Below, in pieces: positions 45,456-57,645 of a stretch of DNA of 64,000 nucleotides. The position numbers were made by a program, and so were the translations under genes. Below the pieces are notes generated by a model. The model did not search any database. It saw nothing but the letters and a program-made list of their open reading frames with translations, and was not told the DNA's origin. This stretch comes from Peromyscus leucopus (lineage: Eukaryota; Chordata; Mammalia; Rodentia; Cricetidae). The stretch covers positions 43,240,456 through 43,304,455 of the forward strand of contig NC_051070.1 in NCBI RefSeq assembly GCF_004664715.2, read 5' to 3'. The number at the start of each line of letters is the position of its first letter. The stretch's first letter is position 1.

Positions 45456-47439
45456 GGGGAATTACTCTCTTGTCTTTCCAGCTTGTCTTTCCTTGTTCTT
45501 TGGGGACAAGGACTTTCACCATCTTGATCAGTTTCCCCCTCCTCAGAACTATGGCTAATTGTTAATGCCCAATCAATACTTAGTAATGAATTAAGGGTGA
45601 GAGACTCTTAAGTCAAGTAGCTCTGTGCTCTGCCTAGAATAAATATCAAATTGCACTCTGCCCTGAAAAAAAGGGCTAACCACCCATGGAGGAAGCCATT
45701 ACAATGTTCTCATCTGTCTTCACCACACACTGGGAAACCTGGGATCCAAATATTTCATCCACTTCTGAACTAGAAAGATTAGGTAAGAAAGAAAGTTACT
45801 CTTTCAAGCACTGGGTACACCTCTGTCTTGGTGCTGGGTAGAAATTCCTGTTTCAAGTATCAGGCTGCCTGGTCCCAACCACAATATCGCCATCTATTCT
45901 CACCAGTCCCCTAGGATAAGAATCCTAGAGGAGGCCCTGTTTGCTTGGTCCAAGGTGGCATCTCTTCTCCCTTCTCAATGTCTTCACAAAGTGAGTCAAT
46001 TAAACTGACAGCTGTTTCCATCATCAAGCACTGTCACCTTTTCCAAAGCTTTTAATAGAGGCATTCCACCCAGTTCCCAGCAGACGAGGCGGGCGCTCAT
46101 TTTTACAAGGTGGGTTAAGAAGCTAACTTTGGAAATGGTGCTTAGCATCTCCTTCAGCCAGTGCCTCAACCACCTCATAGGCAACATCTAATTCATCTCC
46201 CCGAGTCCCTAAGACGGAGAAGCATGTTTCCTTTTTATTATTATCCTCTTACAGCAGCAGAGAAAACATGGAGAATCAGCATTTTCCTCTGCAGGGTAGA
46301 TCTGGCCAAACTACACAGCTGCTGCCTCCCTACAAAACCCTGAGCATCTCGGATCTGGTTGCATCACCCTGGGAATCTGCAAGAGGAAGAGACAGAAAAC
46401 AGAAATCTAAAGACCGCACCCCCCCCATCTGTGACAGAATGAAGTGTCATAGAAATCCTGTGCTGTGCCTGCTCTCAGGGCGCTGCCTGCTTGCTCTGTC
46501 CTTGCAAAGTACCAGCATGCTTTCTTTGAGATGTAACAAGCTTTCACACTAAAAGATTCTTTTTTTTAATCTCCCTGGGAAGTTGGCTACCTGGAGACTG
46601 TGTTTTGAAATACATATATTGACAACCAATTACATAGCTCTGTCTCTGTGGTGACTTCGCCTTTGTCAGGTGGATTTCCAGTCCCGACTATGATCTGCTC
46701 AGTGCTGCTTCATTTTCCCTTGGCTGTCTCTCCCTCTAGGGGCTTCTCAGCAGCTTACTGTCCCAGGGAGAAATGATGTACACTGAGCCTAGAAGCAGGC
46801 AGAAAGGGAGAATCACGGAGATGAGGAGGGTGGGTGCCTCAAAAAGTCAATTACATCCAAAATCACGGGTCTGGAAATGGCCATTCCACTGTTTGCCTGT
46901 TCTCTACCTACATCAAGTTGCTTCTCAAATGTCCCTCAAAAGATATGCCAAGGCTACCTTGAGTCTGTCCATCTAGTGTCCTATATTCTGGACATGAAAA
47001 ATCAAATAACTCATTCCAGTGGGGACGGGGGCATCTGAGACTTAAGTGTCTAATGAGCAATAATTCAAACTGGGCTCTCTGATGTATTAGTATGAGGACT
47101 TGAGGAATAGTCAACTCCAAAACCATAGGTAAAACTGTACAGACACGGAAATGTGTGTATTATTAAAGGGTTCTGAGTTTTCATCTGATTTGCATATTGT
47201 TCTGTTCATTTACAATATTAAGAAGTGTATAGCCAACTGAATGACTGCTAGGAAAGGTTTTTTTCCAACAACTGGATAAGAAAATTGAAGGAGAGGTGAA
47301 GGGCAAGCAAGCCCTCCTCTGATCCTTAATTCTAACAGCTGGCATGCATGGGAACTTCCCAAGTGCCAGCAGTTCTTCAGAGAACTCTCTGTTTACAAAC
47401 TTCCCAATCCCTCCTAACAGCTTGTGAAAACCTACTATG
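45456..47439. other. Intergenic, nothing recognised
   Basis: No supported gene or clear repeat. Confidence 0.4.
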
Positions 47440-47525
47440 ACTCAGCCCATTCTACAGTTGATAAAGTCAAGACACCGTCAAGCAAAAATCAGGCCTGGAT
47501 CTGACACCAGAGAGCCTGACTGTGG
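47440..47525 (-). repeat. MIR remnant
   Basis: CCCATTCTACAGTTGATAAA, CAGGCCTGGATCTGACACCA and GAGCCTGACTGTGG fit the reverse complement of the MIR 5' half. Confidence 0.45.
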
Positions 47526-48394
47526 AGTCATCCAACCTTCAGCTCCACAAATGAAAGCTCCTCCCTGTGGCTCCTCTTCCCCAGACAACCCTGAACCCCA
47601 CATCCCCAGTGCACCACAGAGACCATGCTTTTGGCAAACCTTCCCCAGAAACCAGATACAAGATGGTCTATTTCAAGCAAGTGCTTTGTAAGCTGCATAG
47701 TGCAGTACAAATGTGGATTAGGATGACAACCGAGGTCTATATAGTACCTGAGAAGGTAATTTTTTTTAAGTCATCCCAAGTACTGCAGGACATTTCTAGT
47801 TGAACCAATACACTTTTTGCTTTACTTGCTGGTGACCACACTTTACACTTATGAGGCGTCGCTCACAAAGTACATTTAAATGCATGAAATACGACACCCT
47901 TGCTTCCAAGCTCTGGGAACATAAAATTCCCCAACTAGCACAGCTGTCCTCCTAACAGCACAGATGTGTGCACCATGCATTCAAAGTATTCAGTGCTCTG
48001 CAGCCAGTGGGTGCTCAAATATTTTGTCAGTATCGATGGTGACATCATGAGAGGTTGCATTTCTCCTAATATTATTAGACCTCATTTCAAATTCAAAGTG
48101 TCCAATATGATCATGTCAGAGATTTCAGTCATAATTATTCCAATGAAAAATCCTCTTCATCTTGTTGAAGGTCTTTTGTTTTTTTTTTTACAAGATCTCA
48201 AAACTCCCTAGATGTAGAAATTATATCTTCAAGCCAATTTGATAAGTCTTCTTTTCCAGAGTTAAAGAGCAAATAAAACCTGTGATGAAAACTGAGCTAA
48301 AAAAGATTAGACTATGAGAACAAAACTGAATTGCTCCTGCTTTTTTTTCTTAGTATTAAAACTCCTCAGGATGGCTTTCAGCTGACTTCTTGCC

Positions 48395-49620
48395 CATTTG
48401 CTCATTTATTCATTCAACAAACATCTCCTGAGCACTTCCCGTGTAGCAGGCAGTGTCCTAGTCTTCCCAGCTGCATCTATAAGCAAAACAGGTGGATTCC
48501 AATCCCTGTAGCATTTACACCTATGAGACAGTAGACAAGCAAAAAAAATCACAGTAACAAGTGAAGAATAGATAGCAAGTTAGAAGGTAATAAGAGCTCT
48601 GCAGAAAGCAGAGTGAGGTAAGAAGGTCAAGACAACTTGGGAGGCTGAGGAATTCCCACTTTACATGAGATAGAGAGGACTCCACTGAGAGGGTGGGTGT
48701 GAGGAAAAGCACGAAGTGGGCAAAGGGATGGGATACATAGATATCTGGAAGAAGAAAGATAAAGGCAGGAGTGTCCGGGAGCTTGAAGATGAACAACCTG
48801 CCCTGGAGGATCAGGGAAGCAGTATGAATACACCAGGGATGTGGTGACAGAGTATGAGATCAGAGGGTGGAGAGTCTGGGAGAGGCTTGGCCATGTAGGG
48901 CTGGTAGGCTCTTCTGTAGGTTTCTGCTTTCTTCTGTGGAAGATGGGAAGCCACTGTCATGTTGGAATCAAGAAAGAGGTAGTGGTTGATGGGACTATTA
49001 ACATGAATGGACATTTCCAGAGAGGATTATCTGAAGGGTGAAGAGCCATGCAGAGTGTGGGCAGCACCATCCAGAAGCTGAAGGCCTGGATGAACTAAAA
49101 GTGAGAAAGCCAACTAATACAGGCCTTCATCATCTTCTGCTTCCTGGCAGCCATGAAGTGAGCTCCTATGCTCTGCCACACCCTCCCAGCTGCAATGGAC
49201 TGACACCTCAGAGACTGTGAGCCAAAACAGACCTTTATTCCTTTAAGTCGCTTGGCTCAGGTGTTTTGTCATGGTGATGAAAATCTAACACAAGGAGATG
49301 GATTCTGTTAAGAGGATCCCCACTTCTGGCTGCTATGTGAAGATCAAATGGTATCTGGGAAGCAGTTCAGGGCAGAATCAAAAACAAGGGCAGGAAGATC
49401 AATTAAGATGGTAGTGAGTCACCTGGGCAAAAAAAAAAAAAAAAAAAAAAAAAGGGTCAGTTGAACCTGGGAGGAAACTGTGGAGACAGTGGGACATGTC
49501 CAGATTCTGGATATCATTTTGAAAGTAGAGCCTGTGAGATGTCCTGATGGATTAGATCTAGGGCACAAAATGAAAGCATCTGGAATGACTGGGCTTTGGA
49601 ACCTGCACAGTTTATTACCA
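48395..49620 (-). mobile_element. L2 LINE fossil, interrupted
   Basis: 48395-48980 shows the reverse complement of the L2 3' region (TTCATTCAACAAACATCTCC, ATGGGAAGCCACTGTCATGT). It resumes at 49300-49620 (CCACTTCTGGCTGCTATGTG, GATTCTGGATATCATTTTGA). A rodent repeat at about 49010-49295 and an A25 run at 49429-49453 split it. Confidence 0.75.
49010..49295 (+). mobile_element. Rodent interspersed repeat inserted in L2
   Basis: GACTGTGAGCCAAAACAGAC, TATTCCTTTAAGTCGCTTGG and GTCATGGTGATGAAAATCTA match the end of a common rodent repeat. It lies between two collinear L2 parts. Family name uncertain. Confidence 0.5.
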
Positions 49621-49829
49621 AAGACAACCAATTCCCCAGTTCTTTGTATGAAGAATAAAGGAAATGAGTGGGAAGAAGAAATGTCCTTGGCTTGTAAAGG
49701 CAGCAGGGGCAGGAGCGATTGTATCCTTTCCTGCCTGCAGCCTCACCCCCAAAGGATGCACTCGAGGCATTGATTCTCTGCCCTTTGACGTCACCTACTT
49801 CCTGTAGACCAGGACATCCAAGACTCAAA

Positions 49830-50585
49830 GGGTGCCAGGCCTACCTAGTTTCAGTATTTCTTTTCTTTTCCTTTATGGTGGCATTTGTCTTCCTCTCTGC
49901 TCTTCAGTCTTGCAGCCACACTCAGAGCCCGGATCTTGTGGGACTGGTGAATAAATGTGCTGTTCAGGAGATCAGAGACGCAGATTGTATTCCCCTTTGA
50001 CTTCCAATTCTATAGGCAGAATGGGTTAAACACAAATTTCATGGATTATGGAAATACCTTGTATTTTTTTCCAAATATATCTATAAAGTGGTTTAGCAAG
50101 TGACATATTAGTTACAATCTAACCCAGGCCCAGAAGTTCATATTTGTTCTTTTTATAAAAGGCACCTCATTAAATCACTGTCTAGTCCGTAACTGGCTTT
50201 ATTGGGACATAAATTCATTTCACTAAACCAATAAATGTTAATTCTTCACCCTGGAGACTCGAGTCGGTCTGGTTTTATCCTGCTCCAGCTCCTGAGGCTG
50301 CCATCAATTACTCATGTTTGGGTTTATATGTCATTATGGAATCACTTTAGCTAGAACTAACGGGAAGTGAAAGGACAATAAAGCTAAGCCTCATTCCAAA
50401 GAGAATATACCGAAGAGGGCATTCACCTGAACCCCATTATTCTTTTCTATAAATTAAAATACCCTGGCATTCTGCAGCAGCAATCCATTATATTTAGATT
50501 CTCTGCAAAAGCCAGGGCAGGCGAGTGGCGGATACTAATGAAGGCCGCTGGAGGGTCTGGGGAGGAGACAGGTTCAGACTCACAA
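49830..50585. other. Repeat-free intergenic island
   Basis: No repeat recognised. 50150-50400 is AT-rich, unique and contains several homeobox-type TAAT words. Possible conserved element. Confidence 0.3.
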
Positions 50586-50587
50586 GA

Positions 50588-50945
50588 TTTGGGTTGGAAA
50601 CCTACTTTGCAATAACTAAGTGTGACTTTCAGCCAATTGCTTAATGTCACGGAAACTCAGACTCACCATCAAATCGCATATAAAAAGAGCAGTTTCAAAG
50701 ACTGGGGAGAAGCTCCTGAGACAGCTGGGGCGTCGGGGAGAAGATGGGTGCCTAGCCAAAAGGTTCTTTCCCTGTTACTAACCCAGCTGCTAAGGCAATT
50801 GCTTATACCAACACCCTTCCACTGTGGTCCTAAACACATGATTTAACCTCTTTGGGCTTCAATTTTCCCATTAAAAAAGTAGGCCTGATCATATCTGTCT
50901 TCCATTTACCCTCTCAAGGTATGCTGATAGGGATCATCTCTGTAG
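50588..50945 (+). repeat. MIR remnants
   Basis: Two MIR-like pieces: 50588-50690 (TTTCAGCCAATTGCTTAATG) and 50815-50945 (TTAACCTCTTTGGGCTTCAA, TTTTCCCATTAAAAAAGTAG). Confidence 0.45.
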
Positions 50946-51653
50946 AATTCTTAACTTCTGACCAGAAACCAGGTCAGTTTCAGAGAACCACAAGACCACT
51001 GAAGCGGGGTTCCATTTTTTAAAAAAAACAAAGGCATTATCTCTTCAACCAAATGTTCTTTCCTATGATGGAAGGCTTCCCTTTAAAGCTGTCAGCTCTT
51101 TTTTTCCCTTCAGATAGAAAATGGCTTCTACTCTCAGAACCATATATAACTTCAGAAGCAAGGAGGAGGGGGTGAAAAAGCAGACTTGGCAAAAAGTAGA
51201 GGTGAATTGAATGCCTGTACATCCCATTCAGGATAAACTGCCCTTGGTGTAAAACAGTCGGTAACATTTTACAAGGGAAAAGTGCAGATAAACGGCTGCA
51301 GTCCCAAGATGGTGCTCCTGGTGGCTTTTTATAAACCATACACGCCGCCTGGACACCTCTGAGCCGGCTCCTCCTGCTCTGGAGAGTGTGAAGGCAGGGC
51401 TGCTAGCCAGCCACATTGGCAGTGCCAGCCAACTACAGCCAGACCTCTCTCCTGCAGGCCAGAGAGCCTCCCATCAGCACCAGCTCCTGCCCCAAGGCTG
51501 AGGACATCTGAGGGCCAGACTCAGCCCTGCAGAGGTGCAGAGAGCTTCTGTACAAGACTCCCAGCTACAGTGGACAAGGAAGCTACAGAGTGAAGTGGGA
51601 GAGGCGTGAGCTTGGAGTCAGAGTGGGAAGCTGATTGTACCATTGACAAGCAT
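50946..51653. other. Repeat-free, locally GC-rich island
   Basis: No gene recognised. 51280-51540 is GC-richer than its surroundings (CGCCGCCTGGACACC, GAGCCGGCTCCTCCTGC). Confidence 0.3.
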
Positions 51654-51659
51654 CATGAC

Positions 51660-52146
51660 TATAGCACGAATCTTAAAAGGTCTGATTAAATAAATGGCAT
51701 GGGAGACAGGTATTGGGGTGAACGCTGAAAGATCAGAGAAGCAGAACAGGCCACAGCCAACCTCACCTGGCCAACTTCTCAGCCGATCCTGTTTCCTCAG
51801 ACTAGAAGCCTCTGAGTTCTCACCCAAATGGATCTCAGCTGAACTGCTGCTAAAAGCCTAAAAGCTTAAAAGGGCTCTAGTTCCTGGTCCTCATGTCTTA
51901 TATACTTTTCTGCTTCCTGCCATCACTTCCTGGGATTAAAGACATGTGTCACCATGCCTGGCTGTGTCCAGTGTGGCTTTGAACTCACAGAGATCCAGAC
52001 AGAGCTCTGCCTCCTGAATGCTAGGATTAAAGGCGTGTGTGCAACCATTTTCTGGCCTCTATGTCTATCTAGTGGCTGTTCTGTTCTCTGACCCCAGATA
52101 AGTTTATTAGGGTGCACAATATATTGGAGGACACAATGTCCCCACA
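51660..52146 (-). mobile_element. Solo LTR 1 with perfect 6-bp TSD
   Basis: 487 bp flanked by CATGAC at 51654-51659 and 52147-52152. In the minus sense it begins TGTGGGGACATTGTG and has AATAAA soon after (CACCCTAATAAACTTATCTG). It contains two B1-like modules (GGGATTAAAGACATGTGTCA and AGGATTAAAGGCGTGTG on the plus strand). A 6-bp duplication is typical of ERVK-type (class II) integrations. The plus-strand start TATAGC is a mutated TGTAGC. No coding region is present. Confidence 0.8.
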
Positions 52147-52309
52147 CATGACCTTGAGCCACTTTCTCCTTCTGTAGGATGTATGTTGAGAGGATAACGC
52201 GCTATATAACATTGCTAAAGACTTGACATATACTCACGGTCAATATTTTGTTATGTTTGCTCCTTGTTACTGAGCTGGGCTTACCTAGTCCACCTCAGAG
52301 TGTTGCCAA

Positions 52310-52440
52310 GTGATGGAGAATTTGTAAACAAGGATACTGAGGCATAGAGTGATTTACTCAGAAGCCACCCATATTCAACTTCATATTTGTTCACTGTGGA
52401 GTCCCAGTTCTTTATCTAATACAGACACTGAGACCGGGAG
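52310..52440 (-). repeat. MIR remnant
   Basis: AACAAGGATACTGAGGCATA, AGAGTGATTTACTCAG and GAAGCCACCC are the reverse complement of MIR. Confidence 0.5.
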
Positions 52441-52989
52441 AAGTAAGTGGGCTGGTTAAGCACACTTCCCAGGGCTCTTGGCAAATACGAATCAGGCCTA
52501 CTTGTTCCTAGTGCAGTGTTCTTTGTATTAGCCTAGAATCCTAGAATCATCCAAAGCACCCATACACACACACCAAAGCAAATGCTCGCTCAGAGCTACA
52601 TTAACGGAACATTAACAGAAGAATTTGAGATCTTTCCAAGTCTCCTTGGGTGTGCTGTTCAGGGAGCCCACAGCCTGCTGTTCTTAAACTGGCTCTCTGA
52701 GAATCTGATACAGCCAGGAACAGCCTCAGCTCTCAAAAAGTTTACATCCAAGTCCAGAGAATCTGGTCCACAGCCAAGGTGACAGAAGCGGCAGGCAACG
52801 CCACAGAGGAAAACCCAGGTGGGAGGGACTGTGTGGGCAGGACTTTGTGAAGGAGGTGAGACTTCAGCCAACCACATAAAGACAGACATTAGTCCAACCA
52901 ATGAAGGTAGCAAAGTATCCTAGGGGTGGAAATGGGGAGTCAAGAGTCTCAGCCTTAGACTGTGGCCTATTAAGAAAATTGGAACTGAG

Positions 52990-52994
<5 letters not shown>

Positions 52995-53052
<58 letters not shown>
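52995..53052. repeat. (GA)n microsatellite
   Basis: An uninterrupted GA tract of about 58 bp. Confidence 0.95.
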
Positions 53053-53055
<3 letters not shown>

Positions 53056-53722
53056 TCAAATTAGCTAACTCTGTCTGTTAACTGAATAAAGAGTTTGAAC
53101 CCAGTGGTGTCAGAGACACCTGTTTCTTGTTACATAATGGACTAGTGAACATATCTGTGACTGGAAGGGCAAGATCGACAGGCTGGAGAAAGACAGCTAA
53201 ATCGTTGTCAGGTACAACATACTTCTGGGTTCTGTATAAAAATACTTCTGATTTTATAGCACCCAGATTCATATGAGTGTCTAGTGGAAAGAGAATAATT
53301 TAGCCATTAAATAATGGTCTTAACTTTTAGTGAGCCACTTCTCTACAAATAAGAAGGCAAAACAACATGTTGGAAAACAGTCCTAGTCTGCAACTGAACC
53401 CCAGCTGGCTGGACAGTTATTCAAAGAGCCCATTAAATGCTGATGTCTTGCTCAAGCAAACTCTCTAATACTGCCCCACAGAACCCTTTCCCTTGACTGT
53501 CCCTGATGGATATGTTCAAAAACATTGGGGAAGAAATGGACCACATGTTTATCAAAAGTGAAGATTGTTCCAACTCATGGACTACACCAAGTACTGCATA
53601 AAGAGCCAGCTTACCAACGTCAATAAAGAGACACAAATAAAATTATATGTGACATGAACACATGTAAACCTTATGCTAAAGCTCAGAGTGAACAGCAATA
53701 TGTGGAACAATTTAATTGATAG

Positions 53723-53724
<2 letters not shown>
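53053..53724. other. Intergenic, nothing recognised
   Basis: No supported gene or repeat. Confidence 0.4.

Positions 53725-53811
<87 letters not shown>
53725..53811. repeat. Compound (GT)n(GA)n microsatellite
   Basis: (GT)21 at 53725-53766 followed directly by (GA)n to about 53811. Confidence 0.95.
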
Positions 53812-53813
<2 letters not shown>

Positions 53814-54214
53814 ATTTTTGATCACTGTGTGATGTGATTGCCAAACAAAAGTTGGCTGATGCAATTCTCTATTAGAAACAGGAATGAACAGAACAAATGA
53901 ACACAACCTGGCTTTTGCTTCCAGCTAGTAAGATGTAGGCGGCCCAAGGATAGTCCCAGAAGGTATCATGAAGCAGTGATTTTTCTGAGGCACTGAGGTG
54001 TCCTTGCCTACCCCAACAGGAACATCATGAAACCTTATCTCCCACTTCGGGTAAAAGTTAATGTAGGTTGCAGGAAGATGAGTCATGGATTGCTATGACA
54101 TCTCCCAAATCTCTACCTTTCACCTCATTAATTGTTTGGAACATGGCTTTGGTTATAGAACTCAGTGACTTAGAAATTATAAGTATAACCCTTTTGTCTT
54201 AGAGTTTCTACCGC

Positions 54215-54605
54215 AGTGTTAAAAAGCAGCTTGGGGAGGAAAGGGTTTATTTTGTATTGTAACTCTCAGGTCACACATTCCATCAGTGAGGGAAGTCAGG
54301 ACAGGAACTCAAGGCAGGAACCTAGAGGAAGGAACTGAAGCAGTGGCCATAGAGGGGTACTGCTTACTGGCTTGTTCATCATAGCTTGCTCGGCCTGCTT
54401 TCTTATATAACCCAGGACCAACTGCCCAGGGGAGGCACAGTCTATAGTGGGCTGGGCCCTCCCACATCAGTCATTAATCATTAAAATGACCTATATAGTT
54501 GCCTACAGACAATTTGACAGATGGAGGAATTTTCTCAGTTGAGGGTCCCTCTTCACAGAAGACCCTAACCTATGTCAAGTTGACAGAAAAACTAGCCAAC
54601 AAACC
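54215..54605 (+). repeat. Rodent interspersed repeat
   Basis: AAGCAGCTTGGGGAGGAAAG, GGAAGTCAGGACAGGAACTC, GTGGGCTGGGCCCTCCCACA and ATGTCAAGTTGACAGAAAAA are diagnostic text of an abundant rodent repeat. Family name uncertain. Confidence 0.65.
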
Positions 54606-54899
54606 TTTCTAACTCCTGACACCTCTCAAAATGTCATTTTCTGAGAGTTCCATTATACTGCCAGCTGTGCTTATCAACATTTCTTTATACTAATGCAGGT
54701 TTCCTATATCTACCAGCTCAGACCCCCTGGAATTTGTCTGAATTTTCAGAATATTATCTTTTAATTTCACATTTATGCCCTACATACACTGTTTCTTGGC
54801 ATGAAGATTCTGCCCATATCAAAAGATACCATGCATTAGTTTTATCATCACTATTATCAAATAGACAAGACCATGGGCTCAGAAATTATAGTCCTCCAA

Positions 54900-55240
54900 A
54901 GTGAGGAGGGCAAGGCAAACCAGAGATGTTGACATCATCAGCCAGAAAGCAGTGAGGAAGAAATACAGGAAAGGACAAGGATATATACAGCCTCAAAGAT
55001 ACAGATTCCCAGTGACCTACTTTCTCCAACTAAGCCCCACCCCCTACTTTTCACCATCTACCTGTGAGAACACATGCTGATTCCAACAAGGGATTCCACT
55101 AACAGGTTAGAATGCTCATAATTCATGACCTAATCTTTCTTGGAAATATCATCAGACACCCCCAAAAGTATGGCTTTACTACTTACTTATCCTAGGCATG
55201 TTTCAACCCAACCAAGTTAACAATTAAGATTGACCATCAC
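54900..55240 (+). repeat. Interspersed repeat, same family as 27.9 kb
   Basis: CAGTGACCTACTTTCTCCAA, CTAAGCCCCACCCCCTAC and ATGACCTAATCTTTCTTGG match the family's middle and 3' part. Confidence 0.5.
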
Positions 55241-55744
55241 AAATACAATTCCCCATGATCAATCCATATTCTTTGGACATCATGTCGTAAGGTCATTCTC
55301 AAACTAGAATATTTATAGCAAGAATTTGGGCTCCTTATCTTAAAGAAGAATTAACACAGATGTGGCACTTGTCTTCAAACATCTAAACGATTATCCCATA
55401 GATAAAAAGAGTCACCATATTTTGTAGAGTTTCAACACAACTCCATTTAAGATGGAAAAGATGCAGTGAGGTATAATTTGGTTCTTGGTAAGGCAGAACT
55501 TCCTAACAATTAAGGTGATCTGTAAATGAAATGACCTGTCTAGAAAAAATAATGGCTTCCCAAGCACTGGAATCATTCCCAGGACATTCCTGCAGGCCTC
55601 AGGGCAGGAGTATTGCAAAAAATAGCGCTGCCTTGGTGGAAAGTTGGACAAGATACTGGGATGTTTCCAAATATAAGGTTCTTCAAGTTGCTAGATCCTT
55701 GTTTGGATGACCAGAGTGCTCTGTGGCTCTCATATGTTTAGATA

Positions 55745-55927
55745 TGAGGTAGATCATTGAATCTACTCTGAAAAAAAATATATAGAAATAATAAGATAGA
55801 AGGTAGATTTTTTTAAAGGGGGAAGATATAGAAATGATAAGATAAAAGGTAGACTTTTGAATCTACTCAGAAAAGAAAAAAGAGAGAATATGGACATGAT
55901 AAGGTAAAAAGGTAGATGGGTGCCAGA
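55745..55927 (-). repeat. Repeated leader next to LTR 2, PBS-like start
   Basis: Adjacent to the LTR end, the minus strand reads TCTGGCACCCATCTACC; TGGCACCCA resembles the TGGCGCCCA start of lysine-tRNA primer sites. Three degenerate repeats of CTACCTTTTATCTTATCATT follow, beginning near 55917, 55855 and 55810. This may be the retained start of the internal region of an ERV. No coding sequence recognised. Confidence 0.45.
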
Positions 55928-56416
55928 TGTAGCACGAATCTCTGAAGATCTTATCAATAAAAACAAACCCAGAGCCAGGTATTGGGGCGAACACTGAAAG
56001 ATCAGAGAAACAGCACAAGCCACATCCAACCTCACCTTGCCAGTTCCTCACCTGATCTTGTTTCCTCAAACTGGAAGCCTCTGAGTCCTCATCCAAATGG
56101 ATCTCAGCTGAACTGCTGCAAAAAACCTAAAAGCTTAACCAGGCTCTAGTTTCTGGTCCTTATGCCTTATATATCTTTCTGCTTCCTGCCATTACTTCCT
56201 GGGATTAAAGGCATGTGTCACCATGCCTGGCTGTGTCCAGTGTGGCTTTGAACTCACAGAAATCCAGACGGAGCTCTGCCTCCTGAATGCTAGGATTAAA
56301 GGTGTGGGTGCCACCATTTTTCTGGCCTCTATGTCTGTCTAGTGACTGTTCTGTTCTCTGACCCCAGGTAAGTTTATTAGGGTGCACAATATATAGGGGG
56401 ACACACTATCACCACA
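55928..56416 (-). mobile_element. LTR 2, same family as LTR 1
   Basis: Near-full-length relative of LTR 1. The plus-strand edges are TGTAGCACGAATC and ATCACCACA, so the LTR has TG...CA ends. Flanks CCAGA and CGTATG do not match, so no target-site duplication is seen. It is possibly the 5' LTR of a deleted provirus. Confidence 0.75.
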
Positions 56417-56875
56417 CGTATGAAGTACACAGGCCTCTGAATACCAAGAGACAGGCACAAAAAGAGAGAAAAGTTGACTTTTTATCTAGTCTATCCTCCT
56501 GATTTTATTACACAAAATGGATGAGACTCGAGAAATTACATTATTTCCCTGGATAAGCTATTCTAGTTTATATCCCTGATCAGAAAGATTTCTGTTTTTT
56601 TCTTTCTCCTAAATCTCCAGGCCTAACTCTTAAGCCCATTCCTTCTAACTTTATGCTCAACGAATATGAAGAACAATCAATCAAATTCCTCATTATACCA
56701 ATTCACACAACCAAAAATGGATTGCATAAGGCTTCTCTTTCTTTAAACTGAGAGATTCCAGTTCATTTCCTGCTCTTCTTAAATATTCTTTCTAATGATC
56801 ACTTCCCCCAAGTTCCCCTAAAAGTTCTCTAAAACTGAACACAGAACTCATAATGACTCCCTGTTTTCTATAATA
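56417..56875. other. Intergenic, nothing recognised
   Basis: AT-rich unique sequence. Confidence 0.35.
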
Positions 56876-57126
56876 GTGTTTCCCAAAAGTGTTCCACGGA
56901 ACATTAATTGATAGTTATTGCTTTTAAGTGCTCTGTGACCAAATAAATGTGACACATTCCAGACTAAGTAAGGTTAATTGGATTCCTCAAAGCCCTGGAT
57001 GTGTACCATGAGTCTCCTAGACCATAATACTGCGTGTAGCATCTCCCGAACTTATTAACACAGAGATCTCTTTTGGAGCATGTCTCACATCCCATGCTCC
57101 AGAAAACACCATTTGGGAAGCATTAG
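56876..57126. repeat. Short DNA transposon-like element
   Basis: Begins GTGTTTCCCAAAAGTGTTCC and ends ACACCATTTGGGAAGCAT, giving imperfect terminal inverted repeats about 250 bp apart. It resembles MER-type non-autonomous elements. Confidence 0.45.
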
Positions 57127-57324
57127 AGCAAAGTATTAAAACTGTACCACCCCACAAGGCTCTCCAGACTGAAGTTCTCCTCTGACCATGTGACTGTCTC
57201 CATCTCTCCAGGGAACCTCCACCCTGCCAGGATACAGTTTATGAGCTCACCTTCCCTCTCCCACTCTGGTTAGCACCCACCACCACCAAGTCAAATCTTT
57301 TCCAAACATCAATCCTGGCTGCTG

Positions 57325-57645
57325 AGGTCTGTGTGTTTGAATACTTGGTCCCCAACTAGTAGCACTGCTGAAAAGATTGTGGAGCCTTTAAGAGGGTAAA
57401 GCCTCATGGCAGGAAGTGAGTCAGTAGGGGAGGGACTTGAGGTTTTGCAACCCAGCCCTGTTTCCTGGCCACTCTCTGCTTCCTCTCTATAGTTGAAGAT
57501 AACCAGCCAGCTTTCTGCTGACATGCCTTCCTTCCCTTCCTGCTGCCACACAAATCAGAAAAACAAAACAAAAAAACAACCTTTCTCCCTTAAATTACTT
57601 TTTGTAAGGAATTTGGTCACCACAACGAGAAAAGTCATACACTGG
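57325..57645 (+). repeat. Rodent interspersed repeat
   Basis: TGTTTGAATACTTGGTCCCC, TAGCACTGCTGAAAAGATTG, GGGACTTGAGGTTTTGCAAC and GGTCACCACAACGAGAAAAG fit a common rodent repeat. Family name uncertain. Confidence 0.6.

Noticed and set aside
51660..56416. LTR 1 and LTR 2 as the two ends of one provirus
   Set aside because: LTR 1 has its own perfect 6-bp duplication on both sides, so it is a solo LTR. The interval holds MIR and microsatellites rather than retroviral genes.
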